A model generated the notes under the pieces. It did not search any database. It had not been told where the DNA came from and saw only the letters and a program-made list of their open reading frames with translations. From positions 73,270-137,269 of the forward strand of contig CALOFM010000016.1 of NCBI GenBank assembly GCA_942492625.1: a stretch of 64,000 nt of DNA, given 5' to 3'. The translations under genes were made by a program, and so were the position numbers. This document shows positions 47,733-56,221 of this stretch, one piece after another (positions within the stretch are counted from its first letter, which is position 1; each line of letters opens with the position of its first letter). Origin of the DNA: Thiosymbion sp942492625 (GTDB lineage Bacteria > Pseudomonadota > Gammaproteobacteria > Chromatiales > Chromatiaceae).

Positions 47733-48335
47733 TCAATCCTCCCGCCGCCAAACCAAGGTCCGGTTGTTCACGGGCATTTCGTGGTCCCGTACCAGGATCA
47801 ACCCCCTCTCCCTGGCCAGGTCGTCGAGGCGCTCGAAATCCTTGATCCCGCTACGGGGGTCCCGGGCCTTCAGCCAGCCGTCGAAGCGGGCGTTGCTCTC
47901 GCAGGTGAAGGCCCCCGCGTAGTTGAAGGGCCCGTAGAGGGCGAAGGTTCCACCAGGGACCAATACCCGCGGGACACCGCGGAACATCGCCGCCACCTTG
48001 CTCTCGGACATGATATGCGCGCTGTTGGCGCTGAAGACCGCGTCGAAGCGGCCCTGCGGCCAGGGACCGGTCACGTCCAGGATCAGCGGCGGCGGCAGGT
48101 TGGGCAGCCCGGCATCGTCGAGCCACAGCCGTATTCCCGGCAGGTTCTCGCCCACATCGCTCGATTGCCAGATGAGATGCGGAAAAGCGGCCGCGAAGTA
48201 GACCGCGTGTTGTCCGGTGCCGCTGCCGATCTCCAGGAGAGACTTGGCCGCGCCCAGGTGTTGGGAAAGAACTTCACGCAGGGGCGCCCGGTTCTCGTCA
48301 CAGGCTTGGGAGTACGGCTTGTCTGCGTTGGTCAT
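47733..48335 (-). CDS. DUF938 SAM-dependent methyltransferase-like protein
   Basis: 200 residues from ATG 48335. Starts with the family signature YSQACDENRAPLREVL, then motif I LLEIGSGTGQHAVYFA at about 34-49, and ends with VNNRTLVWRRE, which is also conserved. DUF938 members have the class I methyltransferase fold; substrate is unknown. It is followed by ybaK after a short gap, suggesting co-transcription. Confidence 0.85.
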   Translation of the reverse strand: MTNADKPYSQACDENRAPLREVLSQHLGAAKSLLEIGSGTGQHAVYFAAAFPHLIWQSSDVGENLPGIRLWLDDAGLPNLPPPLILDVTGPWPQGRFDAVFSANSAHIMSESKVAAMFRGVPRVLVPGGTFALYGPFNYAGAFTCESNARFDGWLKARDPRSGIKDFERLDDLARERGLILVRDHEMPVNNRTLVWRRED

Positions 48336-48506
48336 CTGCGTCCCCGTAAAAATCCGAAAACTGTATGCCCCGTGTTCTCCATTGCGAAAACTCCGCGGCG
48401 GTTTCGCCGGGTAATCCGCTATCATCTGCAGTCAGGGCGGAGTCGACCCCGCAAGGGAGCCCAACCAACCGGAGATCGAATTCGACAGAGCGGCGAACTG
48501 CGAATC

Positions 48507-49121
48507 ATGCGAATGCTTCCTTTCAGCCTGACCAGCTTCTTGAAGTACCTGATCGGCGTCCTGCTGCTCCAGGGCGTAACCGTACTGCTGGTGATCACCG
48601 CCTTCAAGACCGACCTGGAGAAGACCGGTCTGCTGTTTGCGCTGCTCAACCTGGCCATCGGCGCACTGACCGCCTTGTGGTTCACCTCCATGGCCGAGGG
48701 CACGCGCAAACAAGCCCTCGCGCGGGCAAAGGAATCCTTCGCCAAGGAGCGCGAGAAGATCCGCGTGCGCGCCGAGCAGCAGAAGACCAAGGAGGTGCGG
48801 AACAGTCAGCGCCGGGTGCAGAGGGAGAAGACCCGAGGCCAAAAGAGCAGCAATGTAAAGACCGGGCTGATGCTGGGCGGGGCCGCCGGGGTCGGTGTCT
48901 TCATGGTGCTGACCCAATTCGTGACCCTGGGCCTGCTGACCCTGACCACCGCGGGCGGGGCCGCTTTGGGTTACGGACTACGCGCCCGCCAGGACCGGCT
49001 GGGCTTCGGCGGAAAGGGCCTGCTGCGCAGCGAGAAGGCGGTCGAAGTCCTTGAGGCCAAGCCTGCCGCAGCTGCCATCGAAGACAAGAAGAATACACGC
49101 AATGCTGCGGCTGAGGGCTGA
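48507..49121 (+). CDS. membrane protein with central basic coiled coil, unknown function
   Basis: 204 residues from ATG 48507 (an alternative Met is two codons on). Two N-terminal transmembrane helices (about 13-34 and 40-61), then a strongly basic helix about 65-120 (Lys/Arg/Glu/Gln-rich), then a hydrophobic pair about 119-155, and a basic tail. I do not recognise the family. It ends one base before the next gene, so the two are an operon. Confidence 0.6.
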   Translation: MRMLPFSLTSFLKYLIGVLLLQGVTVLLVITAFKTDLEKTGLLFALLNLAIGALTALWFTSMAEGTRKQALARAKESFAKEREKIRVRAEQQKTKEVRNSQRRVQREKTRGQKSSNVKTGLMLGGAAGVGVFMVLTQFVTLGLLTLTTAGGAALGYGLRARQDRLGFGGKGLLRSEKAVEVLEAKPAAAAIEDKKNTRNAAAEG

Positions 49122-49122
49122 G

Positions 49123-49848
49123 ATGGACCGGAAAATCATCCTTTACGTGCTCGGCGCCGCAGCACTTGGCTTCATCGGTATCATGATGCTGATGCCCGAG
49201 GAGCGGGGCGACGGTGTGGTGCGCCTGCCCTGGCTGGTCTCCGCGGACGAGCAGGGCCGAACCCTGGTGTTCGGATTCACGATCGGCGATACGACCCTCG
49301 GTGAGGTGCGCGCCGCCTTTGGCGAGGAGGGCGAGATCAACCTGTTCACCCACCCCGATCGCGCGGACAGATACTCGGTCGAGGCCTACTTCGACCAGAT
49401 TTATCTAAACGGCCTGCGCGCGGATTTCGTCATCACTCTCGATGCGGACCAGGCGGAGCTCGCGGCCATGTACGAGCGCGGGCTGCGCATCAGTCAGCTC
49501 GGCAGTGGCGGCAAGAAGGTCACGCTCACGCCCCAAGACATCGAAGCCCTCCAGCGATCTCCCATTCGCGTGATCACGTACCTGCCCTGGAAGTCCCTGG
49601 ACGGCGAAATCCTGGATAAGCGCTTCGGTAAACCCGACGAGAGGTTTACCGAACCTACGGGCGTCACACACTGGCTATACCCGCGCAAGGGCATGGACAT
49701 AGGCATCGACAGGGACGGCGGCGTCGTCATTCAATACGTGGATGCGCGGGAGTTCGAAGATCTGGTCGCGTTGTTGGAAGGCAAGCCGGAATCGGTTGAG
49801 CTGACGCCGAAAACGAGCAATCCACCGGGCTCTTCTTCTGCGCAATAG
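49123..49848 (+). CDS. single-pass membrane protein with periplasmic domain, unknown function
   Basis: 241 residues from ATG 49123, one base after the previous stop. One N-terminal transmembrane anchor (about 5-24) precedes a soluble domain with TIGDTTLGEVRAAFG and YFDQIYLNGLRADFV, likely outside the cytoplasm. A Ser/Pro-rich tail ends it. A DUF-type family is likely, but I cannot name it. Tight spacing with the preceding membrane protein implies a joint role. Confidence 0.6.
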   Translation: MDRKIILYVLGAAALGFIGIMMLMPEERGDGVVRLPWLVSADEQGRTLVFGFTIGDTTLGEVRAAFGEEGEINLFTHPDRADRYSVEAYFDQIYLNGLRADFVITLDADQAELAAMYERGLRISQLGSGGKKVTLTPQDIEALQRSPIRVITYLPWKSLDGEILDKRFGKPDERFTEPTGVTHWLYPRKGMDIGIDRDGGVVIQYVDAREFEDLVALLEGKPESVELTPKTSNPPGSSSAQ

Positions 49849-50092
49849 GGTCCGGATTCCCCCCTGCGCACGTTAAATGGCTTACATATTCCGCTATTTC
49901 GTGCCCCGGCGCGGCACGGATTTTTCGGCTGAGCCGTGCTAGCATCGCCGATTCGTCGACTGTCCGACGGCGGCGCCCCCGGTCTGGCGGACCACGGCCG
50001 CGGAGCGACGGAACGATTCCGTACCATCGGGCCCGGAGGCGCTCGAAACCCAATAAGAGCTGACACAGCAAGAACTGCTAGGAGGCGAAAAA

Positions 50093-50458
50093 ATGCTTTC
50101 GTTCAAAAAAACACTTGCAGGCGCTGCCGGAGCAGCCGCGATTGCGCTGGCGCCGATACCTCTCGTCCTCGCGGCCGATGCTGCGGAGAACGTTGCAGCC
50201 GGAAAGGACATCGCAATGGACCGTGCCAAGGGAAACTGCATCGCCTGCCACGTGATGGAGGGCGGCGAGAGCCCGGGTAACATCGGCCCACCACTGGTTG
50301 CCATGAAGGCCCGCTACCCCGAGGCGAAACGGCTGCGCGACCAAATTTGGGACTCGACTGCCGCAAACCCCGTCAGCGCCATGCCGCCGTTTGGCAAACA
50401 TCAGATTCTTTCAGAAGAGCAAATCGACCAAGTGGTCGCGTTTATCCTGACGCTATGA
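50093..50458 (+). CDS. soxX: SoxX, c-type cytochrome of the thiosulfate-oxidising system
   Basis: 121 residues with a signal peptide (cleaved near Val-Leu-Ala-Ala-Asp) and one heme-binding motif CIACH at about 49-53. A distal Met in SAMPPFG is the typical second ligand. SoxX pairs with SoxA to link thiosulfate to the SoxYZ carrier in the periplasm. A GGAGGCG ribosome-binding site precedes ATG 50093. soxA follows after 42 bp. Confidence 0.9.
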   Translation: MLSFKKTLAGAAGAAAIALAPIPLVLAADAAENVAAGKDIAMDRAKGNCIACHVMEGGESPGNIGPPLVAMKARYPEAKRLRDQIWDSTAANPVSAMPPFGKHQILSEEQIDQVVAFILTL

Positions 50459-50500
50459 CCGCATGCCCGATAGCGCATTCCACCTGAGGCAAACCAGAAC

Positions 50501-51337
50501 ATGAACAAGGTCATCGCGATAGTTGCAGTCCTCGGTCTGACTTACGGAGCCACAGCCGCTGTGCAGGCATCTCCGAAGGAAGACCAGGAAAACTTCCAGC
50601 GCTTCTACACGGAGCGCTTCCCTGACGTCCCGAAGGAAGACTTCGTCAACGGCGTCTATTCTATTGACCCGTCCGGCCGCGAAAACTGGGAGGCGATCGA
50701 GGAGTTCCCGCCCTACGAGACGGCCCTCTCGGTCGGCGAGGAGATGTGGAACACGCCCTTCGCCAACGGCAAGAGTTACAAGGACTGCTTCCCGGACGGT
50801 CCCGGGGTTGCCGGCAAGTACCCGCACTGGAACAAGGATCGAAGCATGGTGATCACCCTGGCGCTGGCGGTGAACGAGTGTCGCGAGGCCAACGGCGAGA
50901 AGCCCCTGAAGTACAAGAAGGGACCTATCGCCGACATCGTCGCCTACATGGCCTACGAGTCCCGCGGCCAGATCACCAACGTGGTGATCCCCGAGGACGA
51001 CCCCAAGGCCCTGGAGGCTTACGAGAAGGGCAAGCAGTTCTGGTTCGCCAAACGCGGGCAGCTGAACTTCGCCTGCGCCACTTGCCACGCACAGAATCCC
51101 GGCGCTGTCCTGCGCACCGAGATCCTGAGCCCCGCTTACGGGCACACCACCCACTGGCCGGTCTACCGCTCCAAGTGGGGCGAGATGGGGACCCTGCACC
51201 GTCGTTTTACTGGCTGCAACAAGCAGGTAAGGGCCAAGGCTTTCAAGGCGCAGGGCGAGGAGTATCGGAATCTGGAGTACTTTTTAACCTCCATGAGCAA
51301 CGGACTTCCGCTAAACGGGCCCGGCGCACGCAAATAA
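50501..51337 (+). CDS. soxA: SoxA, monoheme-type L-cysteine S-thiosulfotransferase
   Basis: 278 residues with a signal peptide (cleaved near Gln-Ala-Ser). One heme motif, CATCH at 192-196, and the active-site Cys239 in FTGCNKQVR, which as a persulfide ligates the heme iron. Instead of a second N-terminal heme motif there are Cys96 (KDCFPDG) and Cys127 (NECREANG), which in monoheme SoxA form a disulfide. With SoxX it conjugates thiosulfate to SoxY. soxB and soxYZ are not in the window. Confidence 0.92.
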   Translation: MNKVIAIVAVLGLTYGATAAVQASPKEDQENFQRFYTERFPDVPKEDFVNGVYSIDPSGRENWEAIEEFPPYETALSVGEEMWNTPFANGKSYKDCFPDGPGVAGKYPHWNKDRSMVITLALAVNECREANGEKPLKYKKGPIADIVAYMAYESRGQITNVVIPEDDPKALEAYEKGKQFWFAKRGQLNFACATCHAQNPGAVLRTEILSPAYGHTTHWPVYRSKWGEMGTLHRRFTGCNKQVRAKAFKAQGEEYRNLEYFLTSMSNGLPLNGPGARK

Positions 51338-51398
51338 CTGCATGGCGGCGGCGCTTCGGCGCAGCCTGCCGAGGCGCACAAAGAGGATTTTACAGAAC

Positions 51399-52355
51399 AT
51401 GAGAACCCAAAGAATCTCCGCCGGAATCCTGGCGGCCGCACTGGTAGTCGGCATCCCGCTAACCGCCCGGTCCGATGACAAGGCGGATTTCGAGAAAGCC
51501 ATAGCGTCTGCCGAGGACGCGCGGAAGAAGGCAGCGTCCGTCGGCGGGGAGTGGCGCGACACCGGCAAGTTCCTGAAGCAGGCCGAAGCAACCGCAAAGG
51601 AAGGTGAGTACGCTAAGGCGATGGAGCTCGCCGAAAAGGCAAAGAAGCAGGGCGAGCTGGGCTACGAGCAGGCCATGTCCCAGAAGGACGCTGGCTTTCC
51701 CGCCTACATAGCCGCGGGGAGCGGCAAAGAGCCAATCGCCGGCGCCGCCAATGCCTCCGCCGAAAACAAGATCTCCGTAGACATCGACAGCGTCGAGGTC
51801 ATGCACAACCGCGAGAAGGTCGTCATCATGCGCGGCCACGACAACACCGCCACGCTTCCCGAGGAGTTCCTCAAGACCGACCGCGGCTGTCCGCCCTTCT
51901 GCGTGCAACCCATGGTCGCCGCGGAAGGCGTCGCCACCGTCGGCGAGTTGGACGTGTTGGACTACCTGAAGAAGTCCGCCGAGGGGGACGCCACGATCCT
52001 GGTGGTGGACAGCCGCACGCCGGACTGGGTCATGCGCGGGACCATACCAGGCTCGGTCAACGTCCCCTGGAACCAGGTAGGCCAGGACAGCATGTCCGGG
52101 ATGTTCGGTGACGCCGGAGAGGGCCAGCTCGACAAAATCCTGGAAGAGCAGTTCGGTGCCAAGAAGGGCGAGAAGGGCTGGGACTTCTCCGATGCCAAGA
52201 CCCTGGTGCTGTTCTGCAACGGCATCTGGTGCGGCCAGTCGGCCACCAACATCGCTACCCTGATCGCGTTGGGCTACCCGGCTGACAAGCTGAAGTGGTA
52301 CCGCGGCGGCATGCAGGATTGGGTGAGCGCCGGACTGACCACCGTCAAACCCTGA
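51399..52355 (+). CDS. SoxK-SoxL fusion: SoxXA-binding helical domain plus rhodanese
   Basis: 318 residues from ATG 51399 (AGAGGA upstream). Signal peptide to about residue 25, then a charged helical segment at about 27-103 (Lys/Glu/Ala-rich, EKAIASAEDARKKA, LKQAEATAKEGEYAKA) that matches SoxK/SAXB, the small third subunit of SoxXA. A linker leads to a rhodanese-like domain (VVDSRTPDWVMRGTIPGSVNVPW) with Cys273 in LFCNGIWCGQS, matching SoxL. These two are separate genes, soxK and soxL, in classical purple sulfur bacteria. The order X-A-K-L is preserved. SoxL is thought to hand sulfur on in the periplasm. Confidence 0.82.
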   Translation: MRTQRISAGILAAALVVGIPLTARSDDKADFEKAIASAEDARKKAASVGGEWRDTGKFLKQAEATAKEGEYAKAMELAEKAKKQGELGYEQAMSQKDAGFPAYIAAGSGKEPIAGAANASAENKISVDIDSVEVMHNREKVVIMRGHDNTATLPEEFLKTDRGCPPFCVQPMVAAEGVATVGELDVLDYLKKSAEGDATILVVDSRTPDWVMRGTIPGSVNVPWNQVGQDSMSGMFGDAGEGQLDKILEEQFGAKKGEKGWDFSDAKTLVLFCNGIWCGQSATNIATLIALGYPADKLKWYRGGMQDWVSAGLTTVKP

Positions 52356-52514
52356 TCGATCTCTGGCGATCGACGAAACGGAATCGAGGCGCCTACGGGC
52401 GCCTCGACCGTTTCACCTGGATAGCGCCTTTGAGTGGCAGATCCACAGAGAACGCAGAGAAAAATCAACGGATTCACCCGTAGGCGAAAGGCATATAGAA
52501 TCCTTCATCCGAAC

Positions 52515-52563
<49 letters not shown>

Positions 52564-52933
52564 ATTTCAATAACTAACTGTTTTTACCAATTTATATTCA
52601 AAAAAAGCGTGGCAGGAACAATCCAGGGACAGTTACAGAACTGCCGCAACCGCTCCTTCAACCAGTTCACAGATTCCACGGCGCACCGAAACCCAGGATG
52701 CCGACTTCGACACGTCACGCGACTCGTCCTCCAGATACAACTGCCGATTCACCTCGATCAGGGGACCGAGACGACACGCGAGTCTCGCCGGTATTGCGCC
52801 GTAGGGACCAGCGCACCGGCGTAGGGCCGATCAGCAGTAGAGCCACCGGCAGGATCAATGCTCCGACGTGGTTACAGTGAACCGGCTCCAAGCCTGCAGG
52901 GGCTCGGGGACCGACTCCTCGTCCTCTGGGGTC

Positions 52934-52961
52934 CAGGGATCAGGGACCAGGGACCAGGGAT
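52934..52961. repeat. four tandem heptamers CAGGGA(T/C)
   Basis: Units at 52934-52940, 52941-52947, 52948-52954 and 52955-52961 read CAGGGAT, CAGGGAC, CAGGGAC, CAGGGAT. Perfect tandem array of four. Confidence 0.7.
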
Positions 52962-53099
52962 CTCCCCGAGGTACGACATGTCGAGTCAATCGTGGCGGGC
53001 GACTTCGGTCACGCCGGGCTGGCTCAGGAGCAGGTCGGCAACGGGGCAGATACCCCGTTCGGTGATGACTTTGCGGGTCACGGTTTAGTCCCCCAGCGA

Positions 53100-53190
53100 G
53101 AAATTCGTGGATGTTAATACTCCACCGGCTTAAAGCCGGTGGCTTCCAGTTACGGCTGAAAGCCGGATTGATCGGCCTTACGGCCGATTG
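53100..53190 (-). mobile_element. orphan IS200/IS605-like right end (hairpin cluster)
   Basis: Three consecutive hairpins: a perfect 21-bp palindrome at 53122-53142 (CCACCGGCTT-A-AAGCCGGTGG), CGGCT-GAA-AGCCG at 53153-53165, and TCGGCC-TTAC-GGCCGA at 53172-53187. On the minus strand the order ends GGAAGCCACCGGCTT...GGTGGAGTATTAAC, the pattern seen at right ends (guide-RNA 3' parts) of IS200/IS605 elements. No tnpA or tnpB lies beside it. Confidence 0.5.
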
Positions 53191-53345
53191 CTGCCGCTAC
53201 ACCACGTGAAAGTCGTCGTCCGGCTCACGGGGAGTCTGAGAAGCGGTTTGGAAACTCTTGGCTCAAGCCGGTCGGTTGGCCATGAATTTGATCATCGCCA
53301 GATAGATCCAGGTTTCGCACCTCCAGAACCAGTTGCTCAACGGAG

Positions 53346-54509
53346 CTACGAAGCACCGCCATCGATCAAAGGTGACAGCTCGACCCGGTCCTTTCCACGT
53401 TCCTTTGCCCTGTAAAGCGCAGCATCGGCAGCGTCGACCAGCATATCGACAGTAAGCTTTTCTCGTGGGGTGCAGCCAGATACGCCGACACTCAAAGTCG
53501 GTGACGCATAGCGCTTTGTGGATTCCGATCTCAAGCTGCGGGCTTGGCGGCAAAGCTGCTCGGCGACGGCCTGTGCACCCGCCACATTGGTCTCTGGAAG
53601 GATGACGGCGAACTCCTCGCCGCCGATGCGTGCGGCAAGGTCCATCCCCCGCCTAACACGTCCTTCGATCATCTCGGCCAATGCGCGCAGTAAGTCGTCG
53701 CCGGCGGCATGGCCATAGGTATCATTACAGCGCTTGAAATCATCGACGTCGAATATGACCAAAGCTATAGGATGTCGGGTGCGCAAGGCACGCAACCATT
53801 CTCTTTTCAATACCTCCTCGAATGACCGCCGGTTCGCCATGCCGGTGAGGTGGTCGTAGTAGGCGAGATGCTGATGCTTGATTCGGCTCAACGTGGAGGC
53901 ATGCGCCGCCCGATAGATGTGTTGTGAGAGCAGGAACATCAACAGGAAGTAGAAAGGGATCACGAATCCGACCGCTCGCTCGGCGGTCCCATTTTCTACC
54001 ATCAGGCAGAAGGCGATTGGAGCGACTGCCGGAAGGAAGAACAAAGGATAGGCGATCCGGTGATAAGAAGAGGACGTGGCAGCGGCAGCGGCCATGCTTA
54101 CAACGTGGAGTGCCAGAAAGAAGTTTTGACCGGACTCACCGGGAATGAAGAAATATCCCCCCGCAAACCCCCAGAGCAGGCCCGAGACCAGTGCGGAACC
54201 CATGTAGCGGCGATCCCAATTGCGCTGAACGGTTTCGGCCATTACTCCCGAGGGAAACCGCTGACCGAGCGACCAACGCAACCCATTGAATGCCACCATA
54301 ACAATGAACCAGGTGAGCAGACCGGTGTGGGGGACTCGTTCCCAGGCACCTATCGTCAAAGTGGTGCCTGCGGCCAGGTTGCCCAACAACACATAGATAT
54401 TATGGTTAATAGCGAGGCGAAGCTGTTCCGTTTGTACGAGTTTCTCAACTGGTTGATTGATCGGAAGCTGCCATGTCGGGTTCGGGCTGTGTCTATCGCG
54501 CATTGTCAC
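53346..54509 (-). CDS. membrane-bound diguanylate cyclase
   Basis: 387 residues: six hydrophobic segments between about 38 and 192 as membrane sensor, then a GGDEF domain making cyclic di-GMP. The catalytic signature is GGEEF, preceded at the proper distance of five residues by an RGMD that fits the RxxD inhibitory site, so product inhibition is likely. DHLTGMANRRSFEEVL opens the catalytic domain. No EAL domain or partner gene is adjacent. It stands isolated between scar regions. Confidence 0.9.
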   Translation of the reverse strand: MTMRDRHSPNPTWQLPINQPVEKLVQTEQLRLAINHNIYVLLGNLAAGTTLTIGAWERVPHTGLLTWFIVMVAFNGLRWSLGQRFPSGVMAETVQRNWDRRYMGSALVSGLLWGFAGGYFFIPGESGQNFFLALHVVSMAAAAATSSSYHRIAYPLFFLPAVAPIAFCLMVENGTAERAVGFVIPFYFLLMFLLSQHIYRAAHASTLSRIKHQHLAYYDHLTGMANRRSFEEVLKREWLRALRTRHPIALVIFDVDDFKRCNDTYGHAAGDDLLRALAEMIEGRVRRGMDLAARIGGEEFAVILPETNVAGAQAVAEQLCRQARSLRSESTKRYASPTLSVGVSGCTPREKLTVDMLVDAADAALYRAKERGKDRVELSPLIDGGAS

Positions 54510-55218
54510 GTCTTTGCCGAATCATGTCGGAGGGCGCAGGCATTCCGAGCGGACGCACGGGTGCGGAGAAGCTGAGCGTTCCGCCGGCGCACCCGATCGA
54601 CTTATCGCATCGACCGCGCTGCAATTCGGTCCCGACGCGGCAAAAAAACCAGCAAACCCGGAATGTCTGCATCATGCGTGAAAGATCGAAAAAGCACCTC
54701 GGCATGTACTCACACCCTCAAAAAAAGCACAGCATGTCCACCCGAGATGGGAACTCCAGGCGCGAGGCGACACGGAAGATGCGCGCATGTCGCGGAACGG
54801 AGCACACTGTACGCGAGCGGTCTAGCAACACCTCCCCCAGCGTAACGGCATCGTCACTTACCCGGCAATGCGTTGATCAAACTCGAATTCGAATTCGGGC
54901 TGGGAGAGGACAGCTCAGTACGGCGGAGGCTCGGAGCCGTCGTCCCAACCCGGCGGTTCGAAGTTCGGCGACGGCTTCGCTACCGGAAGCTGTCGCTGGG
55001 ATTGATCAGCTCTGTGACTGCTCAGGGTCGATTGCTGCCCGTCGCCGCCTGATGAGACGCGAGTCCGCCACGAAAGGTTGACCTGCCCACTCCCTCCCCC
55101 GCATTCTTCCCGCACATGAGCGACCACGACGACTTCCGCGCCTACTAAGAGCTGGCGGACCGCATCATCGCGGAACCCAGGGACGGATTCCGCGAGAGAT
55201 GCTTGCCCTCAAGGAACA
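54510..55218. other. 700-bp stretch with no supported gene
   Basis: Short open frames on both strands have no protein-like composition, ribosome-binding site or family signature. Composition is mixed with A-runs (AAAAAAACC, AAAAAAGC) unusual for this GC-rich window. Likely a scar. Confidence 0.5.
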
Positions 55219-55407
55219 TCAGTCAACGACTGGAGTAAACGGCGTCACTCCCGGTACAAAGACCACGTTGACGCTCAAGTGATGGGGGCTGTAAATGGTT
55301 GTGCGTAGCAGCACTCCCTTATCTCCGGCGATTGCCTGCTCGGTCATGGTGCGGATATTAGTGGTGTCGTCGTAGCTGTCCTCTAGTTCTTCGTATTCGA
55401 GTTTCAT
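55219..55407 (-). CDS. small hypothetical protein
   Basis: 62 residues, acidic N-terminus (MKLEYEELEDSYDDTT), then LLRTTIYSPHHLSVNVVFVPG. A CGAGG stretch precedes ATG 55407. Composition is protein-like, but I recognise no family. The neighbourhood is gene debris, so it may be a fragment or a small accessory gene. It is divergent from the broken ORF at 55567. Confidence 0.4.
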   Translation of the reverse strand: MKLEYEELEDSYDDTTNIRTMTEQAIAGDKGVLLRTTIYSPHHLSVNVVFVPGVTPFTPVVD

Positions 55408-55566
55408 GTCGTACCTCGTTGCGCGGATGGGGTACTTAAACCCTAGCCAATCTAAGGGATGATGCAAGGCTGACGTGTTCGGCGAACCGTGGCGGGCGAT
55501 TGGAAGGCGCTTTGCGGGAACCTCCCTCGGCATCAACTCGCCAGCGCCCGATGTCCTCCCAGCACC

Positions 55567-55820
55567 ATGACACTCCCCGACAAATTTAGCGCCTACATCC
55601 GCCTCGCGGACGAGTTGATCGAAAAGGGCGTCCAAGGACCAACTCGCCGACGTGGCACCGCCCCTGGCGCTCAGCATCGGCTCCTATCACGAGAAGTACG
55701 GCGACGTTCCGCAGAACACCCTGCTCCGGATGGTCAGGACCGAGACGCTGGACGAGGGGGCCACGCGGCTACTTCTGCACGGGCGGACCTATCGGATGTC
55801 GTCGGTGAGCGTTGAAAAAC
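55567..55820 (+). pseudogene. broken small ORF of unknown function
   Basis: Starts MTLPDKFSAYIRLADELIEKGV in one frame; after an apparent extra C at about 55632 it continues in another as KDQLADVAPPLALSIGSYHEKYG, then LLRMVRTETLDEGATRLLLHGR. Joined, about 84 residues. The 3' end runs into the IS91-type remnant on the opposite strand, suggesting truncation by that insertion. Confidence 0.4.
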
Positions 55821-55839
55821 GTCCGCGAAGCGGACCTTC

Positions 55840-56150
55840 GGCTACAGTAGCGGGAGGGGCGGCGGAAATCGCTCGAACAGGCGGGCAATCGTCGTGGCCC
55901 ACAAGTAACGCGCCGGGGGACGCGACAGCGACTCAGTGCCATCGCTTTCGTTCGCCTTGTTCGTGCTCGGCGTGTCCTCGGTGGTCTGTTGGGCGAGTGC
56001 CGTGACTTGGTCGCGCAACGGCGAGTTGGGTGCGAGCACGCCGTGATAGCGATGGCGATGTACTCGGGGCGGTGGCACCAGGGCGGCGATCCGGTCGAGC
56101 TCTCCTTACCGCGGCGCAGTGCTTGCCCGCAGATCAACTCCGGATCAATG
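55840..56150 (-). pseudogene. C-terminal remnant of an IS91/IS1294-type transposase
   Basis: Minus-strand frame reads ELDRIAALVPPPRVHRHRYHGVLAPNSPLRDQ and later RPPARYLWATTIARLFERFPP, both signatures of the C-terminal part of Y2 (HUH) transposases of the IS91 group (usual forms: LVPPPRLHRHRYHGVLAPN and ARYLWALLLARIYEVFP). The catalytic N-terminal domain is missing, the upstream part changes frame near 56095, and the end lacks the zinc-binding CPxCG. Confidence 0.65.
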
Positions 56151-56221
56151 CTCTGTGATCCTATTACGCACCAGGTCCGCAAGAGAGCCGTTATTCCCAC
56201 CCCTCGACCTCACCCCTCGGA

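Larger units (their letters stand above)
52564..53345. other. 780-bp gene-poor scar region
   Basis: Starts with an AT-rich stretch unlike its surroundings (52564-52605), then high-GC sequence with no protein-like frame. It holds the heptamer repeats (52934-52961), a possible 31-codon minus-strand frame at 52986-53081 starting GTG with GGGGGA upstream (unrecognised product, weak support), and the hairpin cluster at 53122-53187. Looks like a recombination or insertion scar. Confidence 0.5.
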
